Below are positions 11,432-23,800 of a stretch of 64,000 nucleotides of DNA, in pieces. Location of the stretch: positions 5,404,501 through 5,468,500 of the forward strand of contig NC_062259.1 in the NCBI RefSeq assembly GCF_905475465.1. Direction: 5' to 3'. The notes beneath the pieces are model-generated. The model saw nothing but the letters and a program-made list of their open reading frames with translations. It did no database searches and was not told the DNA's origin. Within the stretch, counting starts at the first letter, position 1. Each line of letters begins with the position of its first letter. The stretch is from Pieris napi (lineage: Eukaryota > Arthropoda > Insecta > Lepidoptera > Pieridae). The position numbers and the translations under genes are program-made.

Positions 11432-13319
11432 TTTGATAAAAAAACGACACAGCCGACACTGACTTCTAAAGATTCTCTTATGATTCTCTTTTGAAATTAT
11501 TTAAAATAGCATAAGCATAGGTGTGTAATGTTTATGCTAAATTGTTATGGTAACTTTGTATTACTGGCGGTAGTGTTTTAAATTATTTTACAAATTTATC
11601 CAAAGTTGTGAAGCCAAAAATTTAAAAATCGGAATGAATATTTTTTTAACTTCCACGATGAGGAATGTAATAGTATAGTATTGTAAATTATTCTATGATA
11701 AGCAATTATCTAGTCGTTGTAGATATTTTATCGTACGTTAAACTCTCTCTATATACCAAAGAAAGTAACAAATTCTAGTTATCTACAACTATATTATTTG
11801 TAAGCTAAGCAGTATAATATATATGTTCCTTTAATTTTAAAATTAGTTTTATTTTGTTAAAAGTTAGTTCGTAGCTACATACGAAACGCAATGGAAAAAC
11901 GAGTACATTTTTAATCGAAATAACGCATGTTAACGAAGGGAGGAGGCGGTATCCCCCCTTCTTCAGGTGTTTGCGTTCCCAGAGGGGAACTGAGTGCCTT
12001 GAAAATTGCGACTATTTTAGGCATCACAGTTTATATGAAAATACCTACTGTTAGGTTAACAGCCTCTGATCGATTATTCTGTTTTTAAGATACCGCTGTT
12101 ATTATCATAGAGAATTTTTAATATATCAACGCTCTCGTTATAACAGGACTCTTCCTGTTCTAACCTGACGAAACCACATTTATTTCAGCTTGGCTAGTAA
12201 AGAAATATCCTTAAACCCCAACTAATTTAGATAAACTTACTTAATACCGTTCTTATTCCATCCTATCAATATCAATGTAATTGTGTACATACTTGTAAAA
12301 AATGAAGGATTTTTTTCTGGTCTTGAATCTTAAACTACCTATACTACTTTACTTCTTTGAGAAATTGCTCTATGAATGGCAACTACATCCAATAGAATAG
12401 GTTTTCAACAACATTATCGCCTTATCCAAACCTTTGCGCTAAAATTTCTTATAAATAATTAATAATATATAATATAATCATCCGTCAAGTCCTCCTTTTA
12501 ACTGAAAAAATGCAAATCACACACGTACAGGGCATACTCGATAATTTATTCTCATTGTTTGTAAAAGTTTTGAAATTTCAACGATTACATCGGATATTGC
12601 TGGTTGATTAAATTTTATAATAGTTGTTCTAAATTAGGTTTTTATCTTCGCGAATATTACAGTACAGTTTAAGTAGGATTAATTATTGATAATATAAATT
12701 AGATTAAGTAATTATTAAAAACTGAATTCTTTGTTTTAGTTGTAAATATGTATTTCAATACCTACAGAAACGAATCATGAAAAACATCCTTCATGGATAC
12801 GATCAATAAACTGTGCTTGTCGGGATTGGTTGCAAATGTTCTTTCTCACGCTCGCTATATCACAAAGCGTTAAGCGACAACTTTAGTGAAGCAAGCATGA
12901 AGTATAGACAAAATAAATTGTGTTTGGCAGTATTAATAAAATCTGCATAAGCTTCAAGAATGAATCTGACTGGTTTCAGATTAAGATATACTAAAGTGGT
13001 AAATTCCATAAGCAAATATTTTTTTGTGACGAGTACAAAACTTTGCGATGGTGAAATTCCTTTTTTGGAAAAATCTAGACAGAACGAGAGATTGAGTTAT
13101 TGTATACTTAACCATTATTGTTATGGTTAACTTTAATAACTAGCTATCAATAATGTCTCATCAGTCTTAAATATTTACAATTAATATTACACTATATTTA
13201 TATGTGTACATGGGTTTAGTCATAAATGGGTTTAAAATAAATCCTGTCATCGTCCATAATCTTACAAACAATATAATTTAAATTTATCACGCGATAAACT
13301 AGGATTAAATAAAATAAAA
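11432..13319. other. Fer1 3' UTR and intergenic sequence
   Basis: No ORF of note. A short GC-rich block at 11940-12000 (GGAGGAGGCGGTATCCCCCC) stands out, without a recognisable function. The end of Fer1 transcription cannot be fixed from sequence; the region otherwise is ordinary AT-rich DNA. Confidence 0.35.
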
Positions 13320-14471
13320 CCGTTATTAGAATAGCTCTTTATTTCTAACACAACTATTAAAAATGCATGTATAAAATCATATTCTCTTGACATTGTAACT
13401 AAATTTTCATAAATTATATACATTTCAATTAAAATTAGAATAACAAAGTGCAGTAAGGCTCACAATAAACTGATGTACATTTAACACTAATTATTCAAAT
13501 TGAGCAAACCGGCCATTGATAAAATTTAAAGCAACAAATATATCTTGTCAAATCAAATGTAAATTAGTGATTACTACAATAGATTAGTGCTGACTTTAAG
13601 TTTATTCAAGAAATATAGACAGGAGTAAAAGCAATTTGTAGCATAGGTTTTAAAGATATTTGTTATACTCCTTCGATTTAGTACATCACATAAAACATTC
13701 CAAATATTGTATTCAGTTGTCTGACAAAAAAGTGAAGAAAGTTAAGTGGGTTTAGTCAAAGGTTAGTCAAAAGTTCACATAAGTAAATTACAAAACTGTG
13801 TTGGATTTGACACGCGGAAGTCATGCTAAGCGTTATAACTCAGCTCCAAATCTTATCCTAAGATTTTTCATCTTAAGAACAATAAAGTTTAGCTTAAACT
13901 GTCACGTCAATGAAAGTCTGAAGAGAAAATAAATAAATAAAATAGTAACACAATTTGTTCTGGGTTCATTTACATTTACTTAAGTACAAGTACTAAAGCA
14001 CTGAAACATGACTGTTCACATGACGTTGTACAATATAATTAAAAAAGTTTAGTACATAACTTCTAAAATCATATCTTTCCTTAAATAGCGTTAATCCTCT
14101 AACTTATAAATTTACTGCCCTTACTGCCTTTTAGTGGCTAATAATTATTTCTTTAGCGACGCGATTAATGTTGACATTTGAATTTCTATTCATATGTTGT
14201 TTTTTCTTCAAAAAATTTACATAGATAACTTCAACAGGCTACTCCACAATAATATATATATAAAAAGCTTATGATTTTATGGAGCTCGGCTCGACAAGAA
14301 TAATAAGCAATATTTTATTATAACCATATCATGCATCAGTACTATAATAAATGATCAGTCTACTTAATAATAATCAATATCTATTATGACTAAAAGGCAT
14401 GCATTAATTTATTCATAATATTATTATTTACTATGTGCTTTATTTTTTATCTACAATTTTATTTTATACTG
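13320..14471 (-). other. Probable 3' UTR of nessy
   Basis: On the minus strand the nessy stop codon is followed by AT-rich sequence with AATAAA-type signals near 14440 and near 13340. A long or alternatively polyadenylated 3' UTR is plausible. Confidence 0.4.
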
Positions 14472-16697
14472 TTAAGAACTTTTTGGCTTTTCATCAAGTT
14501 TGGGCTTAAAGTATTTTTTAACCGCCATTTTAAGAAGTCGTTTGTATAAAAATGGCCAAGGCAAGAAAATAAAGAAACCTGAGAAAAATAAGCTGTAGTA
14601 TACTTGCCACCACTTCGAAAATATTTTGAGATCAAACGGAGCCAAACTCCAACCCATAAAAACGATAGTATAAGCTTTTAGGAACACATACATAACATAC
14701 TTCAAATATGAATTCCAGACCTTTTCATATAAGGTGGTTTTTGAAATAATACTTTCCATTTCTTTTTCCATAAATATAATGATGAATTCATTGAAGAATG
14801 TCATGTAATAACCAGAACGTAGTCCATGCCACAGAGCTAAAAATAAGAGTGTGAAAAACTGGCTTAAGTGACGGTTATTCAAAAACTTAAGCCTTTTGTA
14901 GATATATTCAGCTGCAAAGAAGTTTGTATTACAATTGAAACTGTCTATATAATGTTGGAATTTAGTTGCTCCTTCGAATAGCATCAGCTTGATGTTATTA
15001 CAACCATCCCACTTGGCAACCATACCTTCTTTTGTTACCTCATTTCCATTGTACGACAATCCAAAACGAATGCATGAGGCTGAAAAGGTAATTTTTTTTT
15101 TATAAACCATTAGATTAGTACCCACAGTTTGTAATGGTTTATAAATATTTTAAAGCATAAATCTAGTAGGATACAGAGAGATATTCTTTTACTGTACTTG
15201 ATTTGTAATGTAAATATAATTTTTTTGACATGAAAACTAAAGTTGTTCCTTTTAGTGATTTAAAACCAATTCTAGTATTATTAATTGATAAGTATTTATT
15301 AATAAGACCATAATTACATAACAGAAAACTAGTTGTAGCGAGAAAGCATAGTTTTTAAATAATTCTCCACAGCCATCAATATTCTTGTATTAAATACATC
15401 ACTACATGCTGCCATTGTGTAAATATTTAAATAATTACTGAAGTAATACTAGATATTTAAATTTACTGGTTAAATTAAATCCTTATTGTATGTTAATGTC
15501 TTGCAATTGGAATTTAGTAGTTTACTAACTTTATTTTACAATTACTAATTAATACTTGGGTTACCTTAAATATTTCACTTACCTTCTGTAAGTAGCCAGC
15601 AAGAAATATACTTGTATAGAGCAAAATGAGCCCATAAGCCACAGTAAAAATGTCGGTAAAGAATAGATGTTTCCCAGAACTCATCAGACATCATATATTT
15701 AATATTGAAGACAGACACTAAAATAAATTTGATATTAATGGAATAAATTTAAGATTAACCATTTATATGTGGAAAACTATTTTATTTTAAATAGAGGAAT
15801 ATGAGTGTATAAATTTTTAGTTTTATAAGGAATAAATTTTAGGTTAATTAGGTAATAGAGGTTTCATATTTGACATAGCTCAAACTTTCTAGATCTTATT
15901 TCATTAAATAAGATTTTAAAAAACTAGAAAATCTTTTTAAAGCATACAAATTGGACTTAATATGGAATTATTTACGAAGTTTTCTTACCTCCTACTTGAA
16001 ATGCTATTAAATAAGCAAGACCTAGAAGAAGCCTTTGCAGTGCATGTTTTTTGAGACTTTTAGATTCACTTTCAAGAGGATATTTGTCAGAAACAAAATC
16101 AATGTATCGCTTGAATGAAAATATAGGCCCAACAAGGAAACAAGCAGGAAAATAAACAAATCCAAAAAGCTCTAAGAGTGTTGGTGCCCTCTCCAAAGCA
16201 GTTATTTTATTGTTACTTGATAATTCTTTTCCCTGTTTTAATTTTTGGCCATCCCAAATATCAAACGAAAGTGCAATCAATTTTAGGGTCAGGACACAAT
16301 GGGGCATTGTCCATGTTATATCATAATCCTCAGACTCTGTCATAACATATCCAACTAAAAGATATGTCATGTTAAATACAAATGTTATAATTGCATTCCA
16401 TTTCCCTGGGCCAAACAACAATGTAGTAAGATATATAACAAGTGCAGGTATAGCATTATGGATAAATGACCATCCGAAATTGTAAATTGCAAGATCAACC
16501 CCCATCAACGCAAAGTAAAAATGCCTCAGTGGTTTATGTTCTTTTATCTTTGCATTGTATATAATTCCTAAAGGGTAACCCAGTAAAATTGATATTAGGA
16601 GCTTTAAAGCTGGCTCAGTAGTTCCAATTATATGGGCAAGAAATGGTACTGGGCTTAGGCCTAGCCAGCCCAAAAGTAACAAAACAAACCCAATCAT
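14472..16697 (-). CDS. nes: Lysophospholipid acyltransferase 5 (nessy / LPCAT3 / MBOAT5)
   Basis: Exons complement 15989-16697, 15583-15717 and 14472-15079 join in frame to 483 residues, close to the 487 of human LPCAT3. LPCAT3 transfers polyunsaturated acyl chains from acyl-CoA to lysophosphatidylcholine and related lysolipids in the ER membrane. Diagnostic blocks: ILLGYPLGIIYN near the N-terminus, WTMPHCVLTLKLIALSFD, KYISCWLLTE at the exon 2/3 junction, the MBOAT Asn region NCNTN (about 330-334) and catalytic His in LALWHG (about 366). Many hydrophobic helices are visible, as expected for a multi-pass MBOAT enzyme. The ATG at 16697 lies about 12 bases after an acceptor (TTCTTCCAG), so at least one 5' UTR exon lies upstream; a donor fitting this is near 17093. 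All catalytic positions are kept, so the gene looks functional. Confidence 0.92.
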
Positions 16698-17092
16698 GTT
16701 TTAAAACCTGGAAGAAAAAACATTTGGCTATAATATTGACTATATATTTTTAACAATGTTGGAATTAATATTGTAATTATCACTTTATCTTAACTGTGTC
16801 AATAAAACATCTAAATTTAGAGCATAAAACAAAAACATTAACTACATAGATATAGTGTTAGGATTATACATTTTATGTCCGTACATCTTATCCTGTCGCA
16901 AAACAATAAACATTTAGATATATTTCTTATAAAAAATAGGTGAATTAAAAACGTGTGCATTATATGATTGACCGCTATTGCAACTTCAAACATTCTTCTT
17001 ACATTTATATAACCATTAAAACTGACTATTTAGTGTATTGTATGTTATTGATTTGTATGATAACGAGCAATTCGTACTAATAATTTCTAATT

Positions 17093-17330
17093 TTACCTCT
17101 TTATCATGCTTCACGAACAACAGCGAAATGTCAGCAGAAATGACGCCAAGGTGAACGATGCAGATTTGAATTTATTTTGCGAAAGATAATAAATTGGCTT
17201 TTAGCTGTAAACTCGCAATCAACTCGACTGGGAAATGAATGGCGCATAGATTAGAATTTAGTAGCACACTGCACAGAGTAAATGGCCGATGCTGGCACGT
17301 ACCTGTCTACTTTGAGTTAAGTTTTTTGAA
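17093..17330 (-). promoter_or_regulatory. Probable 5' UTR exon and promoter of nessy
   Basis: On the minus strand a donor (AAAGAG followed by GTAAAATT) occurs near 17097, and the acceptor TTCTTCCAG just before the nessy ATG is unmatched by coding sequence. The first exon should therefore start in the slightly GC-richer sequence up to about 17330. No TATA box or initiator is convincing. Confidence 0.4.
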
Positions 17331-17636
17331 ACATTAATTTTCCTTCACTAAAATTTGTTTATCTTTTTCGTCAAATACAAAGACAGAAAGAGATACTAAA
17401 GAGACTAAGTAATATTTTAGAATACGTATCTTTAATCTTAATGACCAATAAAGACATACATATTTAGAAAAGGTAAACAGATGGCATTTATCGTAGACGG
17501 ACTATGGTAAACTCTTTACTCTATCTACGGCATTTGTATTTTTTGTAAGAATAGATATTGAACGATCACAGATTCATAATATCGACTCGGTAACTTAGGT
17601 ATTACATAAAATTATCTACATTGCATCTACTTCGTA

Positions 17637-19139
17637 TAGTGCTTTTCATGAAAGAAGTCCCGCGGTGATTTTTGGAACTAAATTTGACAGGTCGGCAATG
17701 TTGTCATTCGTCGATGTTATCAAGTTCGTTTGTTGTGGTAGATTTTTGTGAATTTTTAACTAGCTTAGTGCATTTTAAAGATTGATTACAATGCGAAAAG
17801 TTGTAAAAAGTTCGGCTCGAGAAATGACATTAAAGGTGAAAGAGTTCTGAAGCGGAACATAAGAATCAAGGTGTTTTAGTACCACTAAACAATGTTCGGA
17901 AGATAGTTGCCGCCATAACAGGTACTTTTTAGAGTTGCCATTTAATAATTTTTTGCTGTATTGGTGGGACTTTTATGATATAAATTCGTTTTTGCGACAA
18001 AATTGAATAAATACATAACGTGATGAAACTAGATACCTGAAATTAAAACATATATTACATAAGCATTATAAACTTAAAGTTACTATTATTTTTTAATTGT
18101 AGTGTTGTATTTAGTTAATATTATTTTAATTGTTCATAATTTAATTGCAGGTGTGTCAGAGAAAACTATAACAAGAATTACAAGCGAAGGTATAACAGCG
18201 GCGTGTACCCCGAAAAAAATTGTAACCCAACAATAATTATGCAATTAAACTCTGAATAAAAAATTGTATTGCTTTTCTTTACCCTATTTTCTCATCTTTT
18301 CCCTGTTAGTAGGTAGAACACCGCTAATATAAGTAAATAAAAATATACTTTCTACATAACAGAAATATTGTTTCATCGAAGTATGCAGAAAATAATATTA
18401 TTTGATAAATTACATCTGCTAAATGTAAATAAAATAGGTAAATTTTTTACTCATAAATGGCAACATTACGTTATGCGATTGCAGCGCCGCGTCTGGGGGA
18501 CTTCTTTAATGAAAAGGACTATACTGTTATAGTCAATACAATTTTTTATTCAGAGTTTTATTGCATAATTGTTGGGTTACAATTTTTTTCGACGTACACG
18601 CCGCTATTATACCTTCGTTTGTATTCTTGTTACAGTTTTTTCTGACACACCTGCAATTAAATTATGAACAATTAAAAATAATAGTAACTTTAAGTTTTAT
18701 AATGCTTATGTAAAATGTAATATATGTTTTAATTTCAGTTACCTAGTTTCATCACGTTATGTATTTATTCAATAAAAACGAATGTATATCATAAAAGTCC
18801 CATCAATACAGCAAAAAATTATTAAATGGCAACTCTAAAAAGTACCTGTTATGGCGGCAACTCTCTTCCGAACATTGTTTAGTGGTATTAAAACACCTTG
18901 ATTCTTATGTTCCGCTTCACAGAACTCTTTCACCTTTAATATCATTTCTCAAGCCGAACTTTTTACAACTTTTGGCATTGTAATCAATCTTTAAAATGCA
19001 CTAAGCTAGTTAAAAATTCACAAAAATCTACCACAACAAACGAACTTGATAACGTCGACGAATGACAACATTGCCGACCTGTCAAATTTAGTTACAAAAA
19101 TCACCGCGGGGCGCGGAACTTCTTTCATGAAAAGCACTA
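17637..19139. mobile_element. 1.5-kb foldback element made of two inverted transposon 5' halves
   Basis: The ends are inverted copies of TAGTGCTTTTCATGAAAGAA, flanked by TA on both sides (17635-17636 and 19140-19141), as for Tc1/mariner/IS630 elements. Two arms of about 630 bp (about 17637-18270 and 18515-19139) face each other around a centre of about 240 bp. Each arm begins with the terminal repeat, then a short coding region for an N-terminal helix-turn-helix of a DDE transposase (VVKSSA at its start; KEFCEAEHKNQGVL in the right arm; GVSEKT after the intron), split by an intron of about 250-280 bp with GT and AG ends. Both arms carry stops or frame breaks. A third, degenerate terminal repeat (CTTCTTTAATGAAAAGGACTA) lies in the centre at about 18510-18531, so the element arose in more than one step. 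Confidence 0.75.
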
Positions 19140-19299
19140 TACTAATAAGCTTTTGTTAGCTATATATAAGTTTAGGTATGTATTCTTTTCAACTTCAATA
19201 AATTAACTTTGAAGGATTAAGTGAAAGTAAACCACAATTTAAATATTTCACATAGTTATTTAATAATTTTAAAACTAAATGGAAATACACTTATTAAAT

Positions 19300-19320
19300 C
19301 TTAAGCTAGCTAGCTAGCAT
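19300..19320. repeat. (AGCT)n short tandem repeat
   Basis: GCTAGCTAGCTAGC-type run just right of the foldback element. Confidence 0.6.
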
Positions 19321-19589
19321 TGCTTTATCATGATAGCTGCAACAAATAAACTATTTTGTTTTATTTGCATTGTTAATATATTATTATGTGGCAACATATG
19401 GCAACGATGAATGATGGCAATGGGCAATTAGTAAGCACACAGATTACTTTGTTTTACTTAATTTATTACAAAAATATCAATTGGTACATTGTAGCTAATT
19501 TTTACCTAAACACTTGTTTTTCAACAATTGCAATAGTAATAATTAGTAATTGCCTCTCCACAATTATTTTGATAAGCTCATATAAAATA

Positions 19590-19706
19590 ATGGATACAGA
19601 ACAATTTATTAGTGAAATACTGAGTAGACCAGCAATATGCATGTCAAAACATCCACATCATAAATATAGGCATGTTATAAAAAAATTGTGGGACGAAATA
19701 CTGTAA
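19590..19706 (+). pseudogene. MADF-domain relic
   Basis: From the ATG at 19590 the frame reads MDTEQFISEILSRPAI then HPHHKYRHVIKKLWDEI, the start of a MADF (Myb/SANT-like) DNA-binding domain; it stops right after. MADF proteins are host factors but also accompany PIF/Harbinger transposons. The next 450 bp are GC-richer (CGCGCCTCTCGCAGCCCC) and then degrade, with no further domain I can name. Probably a Harbinger-type relic; an old host gene fragment is possible. Confidence 0.5.
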
Positions 19707-20810
19707 ATACGTCCACCGAAGTCGAGCTGTGGCATACCACCGCAAACCGCGCCTCTCGCAGCCCCTTTCGCCGCGCCGCGCTCCACACCGCCAGAAACTG
19801 TGACCAAGCCCTTAGTCATCGAGCGTGGAGTTAGAAGCACAGAGAGAGCAAAAGAGCTCTGCTTTCTTTTTCAACGAGTGAGCCATCGAGTTGTCCTGGT
19901 TTCACAAGGATGGTAGAGAGGGCTGGAATTCTTTTTCCTGAGTTACTTTCGCTAGTGACCAAAAGGTTCGGTTTCCAAACGTTCAGCTTCTCACCAATGG
20001 AGTAGAAAACGCAAAACTAATTGTTAAAAGGAAGAAAGGCAGATCTTGTCATGAAGTAATCACATTGGATATTTTTCAAAATTCATTGTAAACTTTTTAT
20101 GAGGATATGGATGAAGAATTTTATCCATCATAATATTGAACAAATTTTATGTGGGATATTTTAAAAAGGCCCTACTTAATAAATATATTTATAAGAATTA
20201 CTAAGAAACAATAAAACCCACTAATTACTTTGGACGTTTATTTTACAATTCCTTCTTTAATATTAATTAATTATGTTATGCTATGACACAATTGAATCCA
20301 CGGTCAGCCATTATTATTGCATCTTTTTCGTCACTAAACGCTAACAGAGAACTTCTTTCAGTTATTTGATGGTTCCGGCAGCTTCATATATAATTTTTTG
20401 TAGAATTCTGTGGCTATTTCGAGAATCTCCTTTCTTTTTATAATTGTATTATATGCTTTAAATACTGAAATAGTATTAAAGGTTGTTTGACAGCATTCGC
20501 TAATACCTACGTAACACTGAAAATGTTTAGAAAATGAAAAACGGCTTAATGTAGAAAGTTGCCAATACTTTTAAGGTTTTTCGAAGTAATCTCAAGTAAA
20601 TTATAATTTTTACAGATAAGGATAAATTTAATGTCTATTAGGTCTATGTCTATCAATCAGTATAACTTAAGTTACAATTTGAAAATAAAATAACCAAATC
20701 ATTACCTACCAAATATTTATAAAATTACAAATATTATTAAGAGCATAAAACAATTTATTTTCAAAAAATTAATACTAAATTACCATGTAAGACATATAGG
20801 AGTTGATTTA
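19707..20810. other. Degenerate sequence between the MADF relic and the cyclase gene
   Basis: GC-rich near 19730-19820, then AT-rich. No domain recognised. The last part probably contains the 3' UTR of the minus-strand cyclase gene: an AATAAA on that strand is near 20818. Confidence 0.35.
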
Positions 20811-20850
20811 CGTGTTTATTAATAGTATATGTAATATTAAATCAAATCGT

Positions 20851-23800
20851 TTAAAATTCAGTTTGTACTTGTTTTGGACAAATCGCTACAAATCTAACAG
20901 GTGCTCCACTACCTTGGGCAATTTTCATTGGCATAACGAGAGCGGTGCAACCATATTCTGAAAGTATAACAAAATACACATATACAATATATTTATAGAA
21001 GATAGGTAAACATACAATATTGATCACCGAGTCCAATGTTTATATAGTCCAATGCTGCTGTTACCTGGTATAGGTCTTGATAAATTAACATTTTCTATAT
21101 TGTACAACCCTGCTTTCGATCCTAATTTGTGTACAGGAAGATCTTTTGATGCTCCAGGATCTACAGAAGAAGTATCAACGCCAACCCCAACTACATTTTT
21201 GTATGAAGTTGTTATCCAATCCATAACTTCACTACTCAGGCCTGGTAAAATAATAAATAAGTATAAATTATACCCTTCTTTTACTCAGGTTTATTGGCTT
21301 CTTAATAGCAATGGCCCTATGTGGCTACGTAAAGCTAGAAACAGAGATTAGTGGAAGCCCTTAGAGGAGGCCTATGTCCAAGGACAAGCTGTATAACAGA
21401 AATCAACCGCCTTGCGGTTAATTATTAGTATTTATATTTTTATTTTTAATGAAATTTTTTTGTATTTCTCATTTGTATGTACTAGTAGGTATAAGTAATT
21501 ACAGCAATAAAGGCTTTTATTATTATTATTATTAATAGCAACGAAATGATATACCGTGTATGGCTTATAAGCGAAATCAATTGCTTTCCCTGAACATAAC
21601 AAATCTAATGACACAAGTAGCGATCCCATTTTAAGAAATATTTCTACGCTTTTTCAATTAGTAACCAAATAGTACGAGATCCGACCGCGTGATTTATACG
21701 TTCATATGTTTGATTAATAAAATATAATTTTTATCGATATTTATAACTAAACCAATGCAGATCCGCAAAGGTGGCCATCCAAATTTGGCCGCAATTAATT
21801 TTAATTAAAATGTAATTAATTATTTATTTTTGAACAATTACGTTCACTTGTAATTGTTAAAAAATATATTTCATTAGAAAGAAATATACCTGAGATACCG
21901 AGAAAGTTCAAGGTGCCATCCCTCACTTGGCCGCAACCTAATGTCAGCCAGGTGTAAACAGGTATAATTTCGTTAAATATATACGTTCATAATGTATTAT
22001 CATGTTATACATACCAAATTGAAGATTAATTCTTTCCCTACATGATGAGATATAGGTGCCTATGCAAAAATGCCCGCAAATAGTGACTGCCAACGATTAA
22101 AGATAAATAAAAGCGAGAGAAACTTAAGATAAACACCCCATGTCGAATAAAGATAGAGCATCCCAGCTGCTTGTCGTTTTTATGCTACTGCGCATGCGTA
22201 CCTGTTTACACCTGGCTGACATTAGGTTGCGGCCAAGTGAGGGATGGCACCTTGAACTTTCTCGGTATCTCAGGTATATTTCTTTCTAATGAAATATATT
22301 TTTTAACAATTACAAGTGAACGTAATTGTTCAAAAATAAATAATTAATTACATTTTAATTAAAATTAATTGCGGCCAAATTTGGATGGCCACCTTTGCGG
22401 ATCTGCATTGGTTTAGTTATAAATATCGATAAAAATTATATTTTATTAATCAAACATATGAACGTATAAATCACGCGGTCGGATCTTAGGGTGAGATCTA
22501 TAGTGCGCACTTAGACTTTGCTCAGACTTAACTACAACCATTCTTTACTTTTTTAAAGGATAATAAAGAAGGTATTGCATGAAATGAAACATCAATTTCT
22601 GTCTTAGCTTGAGCTTAGCTTAATCTCACCGTTAAAATGTCTATAAATATACTAAATCATAGTTTAACCTTAGTGTTTTTCGTAAGTAAAGTCTGAGCAA
22701 AGTCCAAGTGCGCACTATAGATCTCACCCTTAGACTAAAACTCACCAGGGAAATTTAATGTATTGTTAGGCCCCAGTCCAAGATACTTTTGTTTGTCATT
22801 TACAAACTTGCTCCATCCAAATTTGAACACAATTAAACATGGTTTACCAAAATTGTCATTAATCATAAAATCTAAATGATGTTTATAAAGTACAAAATTT
22901 GGATCATCGTTAACCAGGGAACTAACGTCAGCAATTATAACTGAAAAAAATTGTTAAAAATAAATTCCTGATATGTTATTTTATCAATAAATAAGTTTTA
23001 AATATCTTACGCGGAACAATTAAGTCTTTAAGAGGAATGTTTCCCACAAAGTTTCCTTGTTCATAGAAATGATATGGTGCATCCAAGTGAGTACCTCCAT
23101 GTTCGGAAGCAACAAATTCTTTAGAAGAGTACCAGCTTAAAAATGAGAATGGTTTTAGGTATTCCACTTCGTGTCGTTAAAACTAATGTTTGTTTTGTAT
23201 TCCCCAATAGGGCAGAAGACTAGTTATCGAGAAGACAAGAAGAAACGGCAACTGTTATGACTCTACTAACTAGAAATAAATTATATTTTTCCGGGAGTAA
23301 ATCCCAGAATCTTAGGGGTACAGAAATTATAACTAGTCTGGCCATAAATACTGTTACATAAAATGACAACTTCAGCCAAAGTGTATCAAGATACAGTCTT
23401 GGATCATGTTGTGAAACCTCTCAGCAATACACTTTTAAAAATATATCATGGACTTTCCAGCATCTTCTGCACCTGGTCACAAGGCACGAACTGCCAACCC
23501 AACCTGGCTTGAAACTAACGTTCCGGACTTTATAAGATCTGAAGAATGGCCCTCATCTAGACGAGACCTAGACCCTTTAGACTTCAGATTATGGTTAGTT
23601 TAAGAGAACATGGCCTGCTCTAAACGACACGGCGACATTGAGTCTCTTAAAAAAATCTTTGGAGCAAGCAGTGGCGAAATTTCCTTCCTTTATAATTTTT
23701 TTTTTAATGAGACTTTACGAAATATGTATACATTGTAACAATATTACATTACTTCATTAAAAAAATGCATTTTCATTTGTAACAGAACTTATGGCTGGAC

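Noticed and set aside
18457..18645. 62-codon ORF in the foldback element
   Set aside because: Reverse complement of the transposase fragment in the right arm; not a separate gene.
21052..21351. 99-codon ORF on the + strand
   Set aside because: Antisense shadow of cyclase exon 4 running into a LINE tail.
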